Shown: positions 35,144-45,671, counted from the stretch's first letter. The stretch is 64,000 bases of DNA from an uncultured Tateyamaria sp. (GCF_947497045.1 NZ_CANMEU010000002.1:372001-436000); one strand, 5' to 3'. Notes: a model not told the origin generated them from the sequence alone. Program-made: numbers and translations.

Positions 35144-38100
35144 TCAGCTACACCCTGACGTTCCGCCGCAGGTGTTGCATTTCATGCAGGTGCCGTTGCG
35201 CACCAGGGTGTAGTTGCCGCATTCGCCGCATGCCTCGCCCTCATAACCCTGCATTTTCGCCTTGGTGCGCGCATCCAGACCTACCGCTCCTGATGAGACT
35301 GCCGTGGTCGTCGCGCTGACCGCAACACCGCCGCTGACCGCCACTTCGGGCACGAGGGTTTCGAGGGCGACGGCTGCGTCTACGGCCATCCCGCTCGTCT
35401 CGGCCATGCCGCCCTGCAACACCACCAGATCCTGTGGCAGACGCTTGCGTAGATAGCCGGTCGAGCTGATTTGTTTCAGCACTTCCAAGGACTTGGATGC
35501 CGCCGTCTCGCTGAGTTCGGAGAGGTTGGACACGCCCTCCTCTTCGCCCTGCCCCAGTGTGTCGAACGTGGCACCTTCTGGTTTCACATGCGCCAGATCG
35601 GTGCGATCCAGATAGCTGACGGCCAGTTCGCGGAACACATAGTCCAGAATGGATGTCGCGTTCTTGATGCTGTCATTGCCCTGTACCATGCCCGCAGGTT
35701 CGAACTTGGTGAAGGTGAAGGCATCGACGAACTCTTCGAGCGGCACACCGTATTGAAGCCCAACCGACACCGCGATGGCGAAGTTGTTCATCATGGCACG
35801 GAAGCCCGCCCCTTCCTTGTGCATGTCGATGAAGATTTCACCGAGGTTGCCGTCTTCATACTCACCGGTGCGCAGATAGACCTTGTGGCCGCCCACAATC
35901 GCCTTTTGGGTATAGCCCTTGCGGCGCTGCGGCATCTTCTCGCGGTGCGATTTGACGATTTCCTTGACGATGATCTTCTCGACAATCTTTTCTGCCAACA
36001 CAGCCGCCTTTTCGGAGGGTGCGCCGCTTTCCAGCACCTCCTGCGCATCCTCGTCATCCTCGACCAGGGCCGCCGCCAGTGGTTGCGAGAGTTTCGAGCC
36101 GTCGCGGTAGAGCGCGTTGGCCTTGACCCCGAGGGACCAGCTGAGTTCGTATGCTTTCTGACAGTCCTCGATGGTCGCATCATTGGGCATGTTGATCGTC
36201 TTGGAGATCGCACCCGAGATGAACGATTGGGCCGCGGCCATCATGGTGATGTGGCTGTCGACGTTCAGGAACCGCTTGCCCTTCTTGCCGCACGGGTTGG
36301 CGCAGTCAAAGATGTGGTAGTGGCTTTCGTTGAGGTGCGGTGCCCCTTCGAGGGTCATGGTGCCGCACACGTGGTCGTTGGCCGCGTCGATATCCGCCTT
36401 GGAAAAACCAAGCGATTTCAACAAGTCAAAGGTCGGATCGTTCAGTTTTTCCGCAGGGATACCAAGGGCTTGGGTGCAGAACTCTTCGCCAAGCGTCCAC
36501 TGGTTGAACACGAACCGGATGTCGAAGGCCGACTCGAGGGCCGCATCCACCTTGGCCAACTCGTTGGGGCCGAAACCGTGGCCGGTCAACGTGGTGTGGT
36601 TGATCGCAGGGCTGTTCCCGATGGAGCCGTGACCGACCGCGTAGGACACGATTTCCTCGATCTGAGCCGAACCGTAGCCAAGGTTTTCCAGCGCGGCTGG
36701 CACCGAGCGGTTGATGATCTTGAAGTACCCACCGCCCGCAAGCTTCTTGAACTTCACCAGTGCAAAGTCAGGCTCGATCCCTGTCGTGTCGCAGTCCATG
36801 ACCAGACCGATGGTGCCGGTGGGCGCGATCACGGTGGACTGCGCGTTGCGATAGCCGTGCGCCTCGCCCAGTTTCAGCGCCTCGTCCCATGTGGACATGG
36901 CCAGATCAATCAGACGCGGATCAGGGCAGTTGGCATGATCCAGCGCGACGGGCTTCACCGCCAGCTTTTCGTAGCCTTCTGTCGACCCATACGCAGCTGT
37001 GCGGTGGTTGCGCATGACCCGCAGCATGTGATCAGCGTTTTTCTTGTAGCCGGGGAATGGCCCCAACTCGCCCGCCATTTCGGCCGATGTTGCATAGGCC
37101 ACGCCGGTCATAATCGCGGTCAACGCACCACAAAGCGCACGGCCCTCTTCACTGTCATAGCCATGGCCCATGTTCATCAGCAGACCGCCAATATTGGCAT
37201 AGCCCAGACCAAGCGTGCGGAAGTCATAGGACCGCTGCGCGATTTCCTTGGAGGGGAACTGCGCCATCATCACCGAGATTTCCAGCGTCACGGTCCACAG
37301 ACGCGATGCGTGCATGTAATCCTCGACCTGAAACTGGCCGTCCTTGAGGAAGGTCAGCAGGTTCATCGACGCCAGGTTACAGGCCGTGTCATCAAGGAAC
37401 ATGTATTCCGAACAAGGATTCGAGCCGCGGATCGCACCATCTTCGGGGCATGTGTGCCAATCGTTGACGGTGTCGTGGTACTGGATGCCGGGATCGGCGC
37501 AGGCCCAGGCCGCGTGGCCGACTTGCGCCCACAGATCGCGCGCCTTGACGGTTTTTTGAACCTTGCCGTTCACCCGGTTGATCAGTTCCCAATCAGCGTC
37601 CTTTTCGACCGCCGTCAGGAAGGCATTGGTGACGCGGATCGAGTTGTTGGAGTTCTGACCCGAAACGGAATTGTAGGCCTCGCTATCCCAATCGGTGTCG
37701 TATGTGGGGAACTCGATGCTGGTGTGGCCCTGGCGCGCATAGTCGAGCACACGCTTGACGTAAGTCTCGGGGATCGCGACCTTTTTGGCGGCACGCACGG
37801 CGTCTTTCAAGGCGTCGTTCTTCTTGGGATCATAGGCGTCTTCAATCGCCCCGTCCCATGCCTTGATGGCTGCAAAGAGGCCATTCAGCTTCTCTTCGTG
37901 CATCTTGGAGCCTGCGACGATGCTCGCCACCTTCTGCTCTTCGATGACCTTCCAGTTGATGAAGTCTTCGATATCGGGATGGTCGGCATCGACGATCACC
38001 ATCTTGGCCGCACGGCGGGTTGTGCCACCGGATTTAATCGCGCCAGCGGCCCGGTCACCGATTTTCAGGAAGCCCATGAGGCCCGAGGACTTGCCGCCAC

Positions 38101-38815
38101 CCGACAGGCTTTCGCCCTCACCGCGCAGCGAGGAGAAGTTGGTGCCGGTGCCGGAGCCGTATTTGAACAGACGCGCCTCGCGGACCCACAGATCCATGAT
38201 GCCACCGTCATTGACCAGATCGTCGGACACGGACTGGATAAAGCAGGCATGCGGTTGCGGATGTTCGTAAGAGGACCTGGATTTGGTCAGCTTGCCGGTC
38301 TTGTAATCGACATAGTGGTGGCCTTGGGCCGGCCCGTCGATGCCGTATGCCCAGTGCAGACCCGTATTGAACCATTGGGGCGAATTGGGCGCGGCGCGCT
38401 GCGTCGCCAGCATGTGGCGCATCTCGTCATAATAGGCGCGCGCGTCCTCTTCGGTGGTGAAATAGCCCCCCTTCCAGCCCCAATAGGCCCAGGCACCGGC
38501 CAGACGGTCAAACACCTGCTTGGAGGACGTCTCACCGCCCATTTCGGCACCCTCAGCCGCCGTTGAACGCCACAGGAACTCGGGCACGCCGGCCTCTTTG
38601 ACCTTCACCAGTTCGGATGGCACGCCCGCTTTGCGGAAGTATTTCTGCGCGATGACATCGCTAGCCACCTGCGACCACTTGGCAGGCACTTCGACCTCGT
38701 CCAGACGAAAGACGATCGTACCGTCCGGATTGCGAATTTCGGACACTGTGGTCACGAAATCAAGGTCGGCATAGGCGTCCTGACCGGTCTTGGTGAATTG
38801 ACGTTCAATTTTCAT
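35144..38815 (-). CDS. nrdJ: B12-dependent ribonucleotide reductase (class II)
   Basis: Makes deoxyribonucleotides with an adenosylcobalamin radical, independent of oxygen. At 1223 residues it is the long class II form. The active-site stretch [21 protein letters not shown] (split) near residue 463 holds the Asn-Cys-Glu set, [21 protein letters not shown] lies near residue 661, and a C-terminal cysteine cluster ([22 protein letters not shown], split; about 1195-1217) supplies the reducing thiols. Upstream are a NrdR-box-like site and two DnaA-box-like sites, but no B12 riboswitch motif. No class I nrdAB genes are in view. Confidence 0.96.
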   Translation of the reverse strand: MKIERQFTKTGQDAYADLDFVTTVSEIRNPDGTIVFRLDEVEVPAKWSQVASDVIAQKYFRKAGVPSELVKVKEAGVPEFLWRSTAAEGAEMGGETSSKQVFDRLAGAWAYWGWKGGYFTTEEDARAYYDEMRHMLATQRAAPNSPQWFNTGLHWAYGIDGPAQGHHYVDYKTGKLTKSRSSYEHPQPHACFIQSVSDDLVNDGGIMDLWVREARLFKYGSGTGTNFSSLRGEGESLSGGGKSSGLMGFLKIGDRAAGAIKSGGTTRRAAKMVIVDADHPDIEDFINWKVIEEQKVASIVAGSKMHEEKLNGLFAAIKAWDGAIEDAYDPKKNDALKDAVRAAKKVAIPETYVKRVLDYARQGHTSIEFPTYDTDWDSEAYNSVSGQNSNNSIRVTNAFLTAVEKDADWELINRVNGKVQKTVKARDLWAQVGHAAWACADPGIQYHDTVNDWHTCPEDGAIRGSNPCSEYMFLDDTACNLASMNLLTFLKDGQFQVEDYMHASRLWTVTLEISVMMAQFPSKEIAQRSYDFRTLGLGYANIGGLLMNMGHGYDSEEGRALCGALTAIMTGVAYATSAEMAGELGPFPGYKKNADHMLRVMRNHRTAAYGSTEGYEKLAVKPVALDHANCPDPRLIDLAMSTWDEALKLGEAHGYRNAQSTVIAPTGTIGLVMDCDTTGIEPDFALVKFKKLAGGGYFKIINRSVPAALENLGYGSAQIEEIVSYAVGHGSIGNSPAINHTTLTGHGFGPNELAKVDAALESAFDIRFVFNQWTLGEEFCTQALGIPAEKLNDPTFDLLKSLGFSKADIDAANDHVCGTMTLEGAPHLNESHYHIFDCANPCGKKGKRFLNVDSHITMMAAAQSFISGAISKTINMPNDATIEDCQKAYELSWSLGVKANALYRDGSKLSQPLAAALVEDDEDAQEVLESGAPSEKAAVLAEKIVEKIIVKEIVKSHREKMPQRRKGYTQKAIVGGHKVYLRTGEYEDGNLGEIFIDMHKEGAGFRAMMNNFAIAVSVGLQYGVPLEEFVDAFTFTKFEPAGMVQGNDSIKNATSILDYVFRELAVSYLDRTDLAHVKPEGATFDTLGQGEEEGVSNLSELSETAASKSLEVLKQISSTGYLRKRLPQDLVVLQGGMAETSGMAVDAAVALETLVPEVAVSGGVAVSATTTAVSSGAVGLDARTKAKMQGYEGEACGECGNYTLVRNGTCMKCNTCGGTSGCS

Positions 38816-39013
38816 CGCGCTGCCTCGTTTCCAGCATGTGTCGTTTCCAAGGGCTGGCCCGACGTTGCGGAGGCCCTCATGTGGTGCCGATACGTACGGA
38901 CAAACAAAACGATATGGGTGTGCGCAGATGGAAATCTGGCATACGGATCGAAAAGCCTATGAATTGGCGTGTATGTGTGTCCCTCGCACCTGACCCATCG
39001 CCCCTAGTGTTAG

Positions 39014-39029
39014 CCACTAAATGTTGTGG
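39014..39029. promoter_or_regulatory. Candidate NrdR box upstream of nrdJ
   Basis: CCACTAAATGTTGTGG keeps every strongly conserved position of the bacterial NrdR box (C-w-A-x-A-T-x-T-w-G at the centre of a 16-bp near-palindrome). NrdR represses ribonucleotide reductase genes. NrdR boxes usually come in pairs, and no good second copy is seen at the expected spacing, so this is tentative. Confidence 0.4.
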
Positions 39030-39231
39030 TGATCGATCCGGCTTGCACAAGGTGACGTATCGGAGGGGGCATCGTCAACGTAATTTTAAAACTTTTTTGA
39101 CAACTTTTGCCTTGACCGGACGCACTTCGCCTCTCCCGTTCACCTAAGCGTGATTCACTTCGTTAACGCCGCGTAAATCCATCCCCCGACCGGACCCGGA
39201 TTTCTCAAGGAAAGGGGCTGACTTAGGTGGT

Positions 39232-39262
39232 CCTGTGGATGTTTCACTTCAGGTTATCCACA
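39232..39262. promoter_or_regulatory. DnaA-box pair between nrdJ and lipoprotein gene
   Basis: A perfect TTATCCACA (39254-39262) and an inverted near-match CTGTGGATG (39232-39240; complement CATCCACAG) lie 13 bp apart. DnaA is known to control ribonucleotide reductase genes in other bacteria; here the link is inference. Confidence 0.45.
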
Positions 39263-39346
39263 GATCACGCACGCTTGAGGAGAAAGCTTTTGCCGCGCTG
39301 CGGAAAATATGATCATCTGTCTGCACCCCCCATCCAAAGGCCCCAC

Positions 39347-39805
39347 ATGCGATCCATTTTGCCCCTTTTGTTGGTCGCCCTTGGCGCCTGCGCGCCACAA
39401 TATGTAGAGAGAACGGTCAGCTCAGAACAAGACCTGCCCGTTCGCCGTGCGTTTTTTGCCACAATGCCCGAGCCGCTAGATTCGGCTTTCCGTGCCTCGT
39501 GCGACGCGCCGGGCGATGTTCTGCGTGAGGTCTCCAGCGACGTTTTACAGTGCCGCATCCTGCCCCCACCCGATGTGGCGGCGTTCCTGCTGCTGCAATA
39601 TGACGGCGCACTTGAGGCCCCCACCCTTGTGGTTCAAAAAAAGACGGATGAGGATGCAGGCAACTTCGTGGTCGAATTGTCCTATTTTGCCGAGGTGGTG
39701 CAGAAATCTGGCAATGCGCGGCGCATCTATTTCAAGCAGCGCGCGCTGGATGGGTTGATGGACCGCCTGCTTGCGGCGACGGGCGGCACGGCGGCGAATA
39801 GCTGA
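39347..39805 (+). CDS. Putative lipoprotein
   Basis: A 152-residue protein with a lipoprotein signal: MRSILPLLLVALGAC, lipobox LGAC with Cys15. The mature part has a paired-cysteine region (FRASCDAPGDVLREVSSDVL, then QC) and ends in a helical QRALDGLMDRLLAATGG. The family is unknown. Start ATG 39347 is fixed by the signal sequence; the frame is open further upstream, but that part is not protein-like. Confidence 0.75.
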   Translation: MRSILPLLLVALGACAPQYVERTVSSEQDLPVRRAFFATMPEPLDSAFRASCDAPGDVLREVSSDVLQCRILPPPDVAAFLLLQYDGALEAPTLVVQKKTDEDAGNFVVELSYFAEVVQKSGNARRIYFKQRALDGLMDRLLAATGGTAANS

Positions 39806-39909
39806 AAACTGACGCACCCTCCGGGTGCAGCGCCACGGCGCGTGTGTGGTCTGATACAATGTTGTATCCTCAAGGCCAGACCGAAACCTGCCAAAAGGAC
39901 ACAAACCGC

Positions 39910-40326
39910 ATGATTGCCTATGTCACCGTCGGTGCTGATGACATTGCCCAAGCGAAACGGTTTTACGATGCGTTCCTGCCAGCCCTCGACTACGGGCTCT
40001 CAGAGGGGCCCGAAGGTCTGAGCTATGCGCTGCCCGTCACCCCCGGCCAGCGTCCCGTTCTGCCAGACTTTTACGTCAAGCCAACATTTGACGGGCATCC
40101 CGCCTCTGCCGGGAATGGTGTGATGGTGGCTTTTGAGGCGGGCAGTCAACGTCAGGTGCGCGACCTGCATGCCGCCGCGCTGGCGGCCGGTGGGATTGAT
40201 GAGGGGCAGCCCGGCTTTCGCGCATCCTACGGCCCCCATTTCTATGTCAGTTATCTGCGCGACCCCCAAGGCAACAAGATCGCACTGTTTTCCAGCGATC
40301 CGGATGAACCGGGACGAGACGACTAG
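39910..40326 (+). CDS. VOC (glyoxalase/bleomycin-resistance) family protein
   Basis: A 138-residue single-domain vicinal-oxygen-chelate protein. The beta-alpha-beta start MIAYVTVGADDIAQAKRFYDAFL and the ending SYLRDPQGNKIALF are typical, with metal-ligand positions in the second half (YGPHFYVSYLRDPQGNKI). The substrate is unknown. ATG 39910 gives the family N-terminus. Confidence 0.88.
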   Translation: MIAYVTVGADDIAQAKRFYDAFLPALDYGLSEGPEGLSYALPVTPGQRPVLPDFYVKPTFDGHPASAGNGVMVAFEAGSQRQVRDLHAAALAAGGIDEGQPGFRASYGPHFYVSYLRDPQGNKIALFSSDPDEPGRDD

Positions 40327-40410
40327 CACGCCGCTTGCGAGCGACAGCATCCGACCCAATCAGCGTATAATGGCCTGCTGCGGACCGTATCACATCAGAT
40401 TTCTGGAAAC

Positions 40411-40487
40411 TGGTCGGAGCGAGAGGATTCGAACCTCCGACCCCCTGTACCCAAAACAGGTGCGCTACCAGGCTGCGCCACGCTCCG
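40411..40487 (-). tRNA. tRNA-Pro (anticodon TGG)
   Basis: A 77-nt cloverleaf on the minus strand: acceptor CGGAGCG/CGCTCCG, D-arm GGCGCAGCCTGGTAGCGC, anticodon arm CCTGT-TTTGGGT-ACAGG with anticodon TGG, T-arm GGAGGTTCGAATCCTC, encoded CCA. The body resembles the GGG isoacceptor at 4.6 kb. Confidence 0.98.
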
Positions 40488-40530
40488 ACCGTGCGCCTCT
40501 CTTAGACGTGCTTTGCGCGATTGAAAAGAC

Positions 40531-41019
40531 CTAACACGCCCAAGCCGCGTCCATCTGATCAAAGCTGGGGTGGCGCAGCGCATCACCCACCGAAATTCCC
40601 AACTGGCCCGCCAACCCGCCATTGATTTCAAGCACATGGGTCAACCCATCGCCGCCGTGGATCGGCGTTTCATCAAGCGGAATCGCGTTTTCATGGATGT
40701 GGCGGATCACACCTGTTTCGTCGGCAAACAGCATATCAAGCGGAATAAGCGTGTTGCGCATCCAGAATGACAGCCGAGTCGGCGCAGGATAGATGAACAG
40801 CATTCCGGCGGACGTCGCCATCTGAGGGCGATTCATCAGCCCCAGGGCGCGCGTTGCATCATCATCCGCTATTTCGACATTGAAACGGGCCTGACCGAAC
40901 TCGCCCCGCACCCAAACCTGGGCGTCATTGCATTGCGCCGCAGCCTGAGCCGCGCACCACACGAGCGCGACAAGTGCCGCCACCATCCGGATCCGTAAAA
41001 CGCAGCCGTTACTCATCAT
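40531..41019 (-). CDS. DUF192 family exported protein
   Basis: A 162-residue protein with a signal peptide (MVAALVALVWCAAQAAAQ, after a short head) and a complete DUF192 domain: FNVEIADDDATRALGLMNR, MLFIYPAPTRLSFWMRNTLIPLDMLF (split), and VLEINGGLAGQLGISVGD. The role of the family is not established. Its first codons overlap the cold-shock gene's stop by 11 bp, so the two are translated from one message. Confidence 0.9.
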   Translation of the reverse strand: MMSNGCVLRIRMVAALVALVWCAAQAAAQCNDAQVWVRGEFGQARFNVEIADDDATRALGLMNRPQMATSAGMLFIYPAPTRLSFWMRNTLIPLDMLFADETGVIRHIHENAIPLDETPIHGGDGLTHVLEINGGLAGQLGISVGDALRHPSFDQMDAAWAC

Positions 41020-41545
41020 CGCGTATCAGAGCCGCTTCCCATGCCAATACCTCTGCCGCCATACGCCCGCGCTTGCCATCGATGACCCGCATCGCCAGCG
41101 CCTCGCCCGGTTGCAAATCCGACAGGCCCGAGCGGCGCAGCACTTCGACATGCAGGAACACGTCCTCGGTCAGTCCAAACACATTGGCAAAACCAAACCC
41201 CTTGCCCTTGTCGAACCACTTGACCCGCCCTGGCTGCAACGGCGCATTGGACACTTCCAACATGTCCAGATCGGCAATGTCGCTCAGCGGGGCACCGTCT
41301 TCCTGATGGGGCGGGACGATCTGGACCACTTCGACCGCCTGCACACCCCGGTCGGTCTTTTGCACGCGCACATCAATGGCCGTCCCGTCCGCGATGGAGG
41401 ACTGGCCAAAATTGCGCAGCACATTGACGTGCAACAAGATGTCCGGCCCCCCGGAGGTCGCAACAATAAAGCCGAACCCTTTGACCGGATCGAACCATTT
41501 AACTGTACCTGCAACCAGGTCCGGGTCTTCCATGTGATCTGACAC
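41009..41545 (-). CDS. Double cold-shock-domain protein
   Basis: A 178-residue protein with two cold-shock domains: GTVKWFDPVKGFGFI (about residues 12-26) and GRVKWFDKGKGFGFANVFG (about 106-124), each with the RNP1-like KGFGF motif, joined by an acidic linker. Duplicated CSD proteins of this length are common in Rhodobacterales; they bind single-stranded RNA/DNA. GTG 41545 is preferred since AGGGAAAG lies about 8 bp before it; the long ORF upstream overlaps pdxH and is not protein-like. Confidence 0.88.
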   Translation of the reverse strand: MSDHMEDPDLVAGTVKWFDPVKGFGFIVATSGGPDILLHVNVLRNFGQSSIADGTAIDVRVQKTDRGVQAVEVVQIVPPHQEDGAPLSDIADLDMLEVSNAPLQPGRVKWFDKGKGFGFANVFGLTEDVFLHVEVLRRSGLSDLQPGEALAMRVIDGKRGRMAAEVLAWEAALIRDDE

Positions 41546-41664
41546 TGCGTGTCTTTCCCTGAGTGTCTTATGACATACCACTAGACTTGCGCTATTTTGC
41601 ACACCGGTTTCAACCCGAAAAAGTTGTTTACTTACAGTCAATTGCATTTCATGTCGCATGAAAT

Positions 41665-42270
41665 TCAGGGGTTCAGACGTATAATTTGCCAAGGTTCTCC
41701 GGGATTTAGGCGGCTCCAGCGGAACCGGTCATGCAGTCGAAATGCGCCGTCTGCCCAGAATTCGATCTCGGTCGGAATGATGCGGTACCCGCCCCAAAAC
41801 GGCGGGCGCTTGGGGTTGGGGCCATGTTTGGCGGTGACCTTGGCGACCTCTGCCATCAGTGTGGCGCGGCTGTCGAGCGGCGCGCTTTGATCCGACGCCC
41901 ACGCCCCAAGCCGTGATTTCAGCGACCGCGAGGCATAATAGGCATCCGCCCTCGGGCCGTCCTCTTTCTCCACATGGCCGCGCACCCGCACCTGTCGGCG
42001 CAGCGACTTCCAGTGCATCACAAAGGCCGCCTTTTGGGCGCTGTCCAACTCTCCCGCCTTGGCGGAGGTGTAATTGGTGTAAAAGACAAACGCGTCATCC
42101 TCGACATCTTTCAACAGCACCATGCGCACATTGGGCATGCTCGAAGCATCCACCGTGCTGAGCGCTATGGCGTTTGGATCGTTGACCTCGGTGCCCTCGG
42201 CCTCTGCCATCCACGCGCGCACGATCTCAAACGGGCTGTCGCCTGCAAATTTTCCGTCCCGGTCCGCCAC
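41665..42270 (-). CDS. pdxH: Pyridoxamine 5'-phosphate oxidase
   Basis: FMN-dependent oxidase forming pyridoxal 5'-phosphate. 201 residues with [20 protein letters not shown] (FMN binding), [30 protein letters not shown] and the C-terminal [16 protein letters not shown] and RLNP ending. GTG 42270 is chosen: GAGGAG lies 7 bp upstream and the N-terminus ([16 protein letters not shown]) matches the family, whereas the upstream ATG 42312 adds an unrelated piece. Confidence 0.94.
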   Translation of the reverse strand: MADRDGKFAGDSPFEIVRAWMAEAEGTEVNDPNAIALSTVDASSMPNVRMVLLKDVEDDAFVFYTNYTSAKAGELDSAQKAAFVMHWKSLRRQVRVRGHVEKEDGPRADAYYASRSLKSRLGAWASDQSAPLDSRATLMAEVAKVTAKHGPNPKRPPFWGGYRIIPTEIEFWADGAFRLHDRFRWSRLNPGEPWQIIRLNP

Positions 42271-42406
42271 TTCACATCTCCTCAAGGGTTTGCGCACAGC
42301 TAGCGTTGTCACAGCCCCGCTTCAACCGCGCTGCCCTCTCTTGATGCGTCTGGGGCAATGGCCTAAAGCTGTGCGTCATAAAACAAGGGGACGGGACGCG
42401 CAGCAT

Positions 42407-43213
42407 ATGGCAAGCAATTTGATGGCGGGCAAACGGGGCCTTATTATGGGGCTGGCCAACGACAAGTCGATCGCATGGGGCATTGCACGCACCCTGTACG
42501 AGGCAGGCGCGGAACTGGCGTTTTCCTATCAGGGCGATGCGCTGAAGAAGCGGGTCGACCCGTTGGCAGGTCAACTTGACAGCGACATCGTCCTGCCCTG
42601 CGATGTGGGCGACGAGGCGTCAATAGATGCGCTGTTTTCCAGCCTGAAAGAGCGGTGGGACAGCCTTGACTTTGTCGTCCATGCCATTGGGTTCTCGGAC
42701 AAAAATGAATTGCGCGGGCGCTATGTCGACACCAGCCGGGGCAACTTTGCCCTGACGATGGATATTTCCGTCTATTCCTTCACCGCCATCATGCAGCGCG
42801 CCGAAAAGATGATGAACCCGGGCGCAAGTGCGCTGACCCTCACCTATTACGGGGCCGAGCAGGTCATGCCGCATTACAACGTCATGGGCGTGGCCAAGGC
42901 CGCGCTTGAGGCGTCGGTGAAATATCTGGCCGAGGATCTGGGCAAGGACGGTATCCGCGTCAACGCCATCAGCGCCGGACCGATCAAGACGCTGGCCGCC
43001 TCCGGCATCGGCGACTTTCGCTACATTATGAAGTGGAACGAATATAATTCGCCCCTGCGCCGCAATGTGACCATCGATGATGTGGGCAAATCCGCGCTCT
43101 ACCTGCTTTCGGACCTTGGCTCGGGCACAACGGGCGAGAACCTGCATGTGGACGCAGGCTATCACGTGGTCGGCATGAAGGCGGTCGACGCCCCTGACAT
43201 TTCCAAGGGTTAA
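42407..43213 (+). CDS. fabI: Enoyl-ACP reductase (NADH)
   Basis: Last reductive step of each fatty-acid elongation cycle. At 268 residues it has GLANDKSIAWGIARTLYEAG as the cofactor-binding loop, the catalytic Tyr/Lys in HYNVMGVAKAALEASVKYLA, and SAGPIKTLAASGIGDF with the substrate loop. It ends ...GYHVVGM plus a short tail. The ATG at 42407 matches the family; the frame upstream is not coding. It is divergent from pdxH across 136 bp. Confidence 0.96.
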   Translation: MASNLMAGKRGLIMGLANDKSIAWGIARTLYEAGAELAFSYQGDALKKRVDPLAGQLDSDIVLPCDVGDEASIDALFSSLKERWDSLDFVVHAIGFSDKNELRGRYVDTSRGNFALTMDISVYSFTAIMQRAEKMMNPGASALTLTYYGAEQVMPHYNVMGVAKAALEASVKYLAEDLGKDGIRVNAISAGPIKTLAASGIGDFRYIMKWNEYNSPLRRNVTIDDVGKSALYLLSDLGSGTTGENLHVDAGYHVVGMKAVDAPDISKG

Positions 43214-43216
43214 GCT

Positions 43217-43825
43217 ATGGGCCTGACCCTTCCCGATCTGCTGGCTTTCAACGCTGTTTTGCTGGCCGCCCTCGCCTCACCGGGGGCGGCGATGCTCTAT
43301 ATTACGCGGATGACAGTCGCCTCGGGGCGGATGGCGGGTCTGGCCACGGGCGTTGGACTTGGCACAGCGGCGGCCCTTTGGACGCTGGCGGCTTTTCTGG
43401 GGCTTGAGGCGGTGTTCACCCTGTTTCCATGGACCTATACCGCGCTGAAACTCGGGGGCGCGGCCTATCTGATCTGGATCGCGATCCAGACGTGGCGCAA
43501 CGCCCGTCAGCCTTTGGGGGATGCCCCGACGCCGAAAGGGCGCGCCTTTGCATCCGGGCTGCTGGTCAATGCGGGCAATCCGAAATCCATGCTGTTCGCT
43601 GCCGCTGTCATCGTGGTCATCTTCCCCCAAGGGCTGGCGGCGCGAGATATCGCACTGATCGTGCTGAACCACTGGATGCTCGAACTGGTCTTTTACGGCC
43701 TCCTTGCGACCCTGCTCAGTTCGGGGCCTGCGCGTGCGGGCTATGTCAGCCTCAAACCCCTGCTTGACCGCATTGCCGCCACCTTGCTGGGTGCGCTTGG
43801 CCTGCGCCTGATTCTGGAGAAATAA
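43217..43825 (+). CDS. LysE-family amino-acid exporter
   Basis: A 202-residue inner-membrane protein with five or six hydrophobic segments and the family marks [18 protein letters not shown] near the N-terminus and [23 protein letters not shown] near residue 115-137. The substrate is unknown. It starts 3 bp after the fabI stop and ends 1 bp before gpt, so the three are probably one operon. Confidence 0.9.
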   Translation: MGLTLPDLLAFNAVLLAALASPGAAMLYITRMTVASGRMAGLATGVGLGTAAALWTLAAFLGLEAVFTLFPWTYTALKLGGAAYLIWIAIQTWRNARQPLGDAPTPKGRAFASGLLVNAGNPKSMLFAAAVIVVIFPQGLAARDIALIVLNHWMLELVFYGLLATLLSSGPARAGYVSLKPLLDRIAATLLGALGLRLILEK

Positions 43826-43826
43826 C

Positions 43827-44342
43827 ATGCCCTCTGACGACCAAAGCCGCCTGCCCCACGAAAAAGGGTTCCACATCAGTTGGGATCAGATCCACCGCGA
43901 CAGCCGCGCGCTGGCATGGCGACTGGACGGCAAAGGGCCGGATGAGGGCATCTGGCGTGGCATCGTGGCCATTACGCGGGGCGGCATGGCCCCGGCCATG
44001 ATTATTGCGCGCGAGTTGGACGTGCGCACGGTCGACACGATTTCAGTCAAATCCTATGACCACCAATCCCAAGGCGACGCACAGGTGCTCAAATCTCCCG
44101 ATGCGGACCTCATGGGCGATGGCAGCGGCATCCTGATCATCGACGATCTGGTGGATTCGGGCAAAACACTCGAAGTGGTCCGCGCGCTTTATCCCAAGGC
44201 CCATTTCGCGACCGTCTATGCCAAGCCCAAGGGCGAACCGATGGTAGACACGTTCATCACGGGCGTCAGTCAGGACACATGGATCTTCTTTCCCTGGGAC
44301 ATGGCCCTGCAATACGTCCAACCCTATCGCGGCACCGATTAA
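43827..44342 (+). CDS. gpt: Xanthine phosphoribosyltransferase
   Basis: Salvages xanthine and guanine with PRPP. 171 residues; PRPP-binding signature [17 protein letters not shown] (about residues 102-118), [16 protein letters not shown] for the purine/pyrophosphate loop (about 49-64) and [15 protein letters not shown] as the flexible loop. Sequence is of the XGPRT (Gpt) type rather than HPRT. Confidence 0.93.
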   Translation: MPSDDQSRLPHEKGFHISWDQIHRDSRALAWRLDGKGPDEGIWRGIVAITRGGMAPAMIIARELDVRTVDTISVKSYDHQSQGDAQVLKSPDADLMGDGSGILIIDDLVDSGKTLEVVRALYPKAHFATVYAKPKGEPMVDTFITGVSQDTWIFFPWDMALQYVQPYRGTD

Positions 44343-44420
44343 GGCACGCCGCCTCCCCCCTTTTCTCAGTTCCCAAGAAATCCCGCCGGAGGCTCCGGTG
44401 CCATCGAGACGGAGGCCATC

Positions 44421-45596
44421 ATGCCGATCACCCGCACCGCCGCCACATTCCCACCCCCGGTGATGGAGGCGCGGCGCTGGCTTGAAGGGGCCACCTTTGC
44501 GCCCGAACGCCCCCTGATCAACGTCAGCCAAGCCGCCCCGATTGATCCACCCCCACCCGCGCTGCGCCAAGCCATGGCGGACGCAGTTCTGACGCAGGAC
44601 GACGCACATCTCTACGGCCCGGTTCTGGGGATGCCCGCATTGCGCGCGAGCCTCAGCACGCAGATCAATGCCCATTACGGCGCGCGCACCACCCCGGATC
44701 AGGTGGCCATCACCTCGGGCTGCAATCAGGCTTTTGCCGCTGCACTGTCTTCGCTGTGTGCCGAAGGGGATGAGGTTATCCTGCCAACCCCTTGGTATTT
44801 CAATCATAAAATGTGGCTGGATATGACCGGTGTGAATGCTATCGCCCTGCCTGTCGCCGCTGGCATGCTGCCGGACGTTGATGCGGCGCGCGCCCTGATC
44901 ACACCGCGCACGCGCGCCATCGCCCTTGTCACCCCCAACAACCCGGCGGGCGTCGAATATCCCACCGATCTGGCGCTGGCCTTTTTCAAACTGGCGCAGG
45001 ATCACGGCATCGCGTTGATCGTGGACGAAACCTATCGCGATTTCGACAGCCGCAGCGGCGCGCCCCACCCGCTCTTTTCTCAAGACAAGTGGGACGAGAC
45101 GTTTATTCACCTCTATTCCTTTTCCAAAGCCTACCGCCTGACAGGGCACCGCGTGGGTGCGCTGGTCACATCCGCGCAGCGGCTGGCAGAGGCGGAAAAG
45201 TTCCTCGACACAGTCGCGATCTGCCCCGGCCAGATCGGGCAATACGCCGCCCTCTGGGGCTTGGAAAACCTCAGCCAGTGGGTCGCGGGGGAACGCGATG
45301 AAATCCTTTCACGTCGCGCCGCCATCGCGGGCGGCTTTGACACACTCAGGGCCAAAGGCTGGACCTTGCTCGGCCTCGGTGCCTATTTCGCCTATCTCGA
45401 ACACCCGTTCGACATCTCCTCGGCCGACCTTGCGCTCCAACTGGTGAAGGATGCCGGCATCCTGTGCCTGCCGGGCACGATGTTCTGGCCTGACGGATCG
45501 CCCGAAGGCGCGCGACAGTTGCGCATCGCCTTCGCAAATCTCGACACACGCGGCATTGCCGATCTTTACGCGAGGCTCTCGGCACTGGACCTCTGA
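44421..45596 (+). CDS. PLP-dependent aminotransferase
   Basis: A 391-residue class I/II aminotransferase. LVTPNNPAGVEYP (about residues 171-183), IVDETYRDFD with the PLP-ring Asp, and YSFSKAYRLTGHRVGA with the Schiff-base Lys (about 235-250). It begins downstream of gpt after a 78-bp gap whose CCCGCCGGAGGCTCCGG segment may be a degenerate relative of repeat family B. Specificity unknown. Confidence 0.92.
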   Translation: MPITRTAATFPPPVMEARRWLEGATFAPERPLINVSQAAPIDPPPPALRQAMADAVLTQDDAHLYGPVLGMPALRASLSTQINAHYGARTTPDQVAITSGCNQAFAAALSSLCAEGDEVILPTPWYFNHKMWLDMTGVNAIALPVAAGMLPDVDAARALITPRTRAIALVTPNNPAGVEYPTDLALAFFKLAQDHGIALIVDETYRDFDSRSGAPHPLFSQDKWDETFIHLYSFSKAYRLTGHRVGALVTSAQRLAEAEKFLDTVAICPGQIGQYAALWGLENLSQWVAGERDEILSRRAAIAGGFDTLRAKGWTLLGLGAYFAYLEHPFDISSADLALQLVKDAGILCLPGTMFWPDGSPEGARQLRIAFANLDTRGIADLYARLSALDL

Positions 45597-45671
45597 GCGC
45601 AACGACCCTTGCCCGCCCCCGCGTGCGCGGATAGACAACGCGAAACCCGTTTCTTACCCAAGAGAGCACGC

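Larger units (their letters stand above)
38816..39346. other. Divergent control region, nrdJ / lipoprotein
   Basis: 531 bp without a supported gene. It contains the NrdR-box-like site (39014-39029), an A/T-rich stretch around TTTTAAAACTTTTTTGACAA (39082-39101) and DnaA-box-like sites (39232-39262). A plus-strand frame at 38836-39147 has no ribosome-binding site and is not called. Confidence 0.5.

Noticed and set aside
35471-38566. A 1031-codon open frame on the plus strand
   Set aside because: It is the antisense of nrdJ. The opposite strand encodes a complete class II reductase with all motifs; the antisense frame is His/Arg/Val-rich and has no ribosome-binding site.
38836-39147. A 103-codon plus-strand frame in the nrdJ upstream region
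   Set aside because: No ribosome-binding site and no recognisable sequence; it covers the probable regulatory region.
38816-39346. B12 riboswitch before nrdJ
   Set aside because: No B12-box or GCCACTG-type core is visible on the minus strand.
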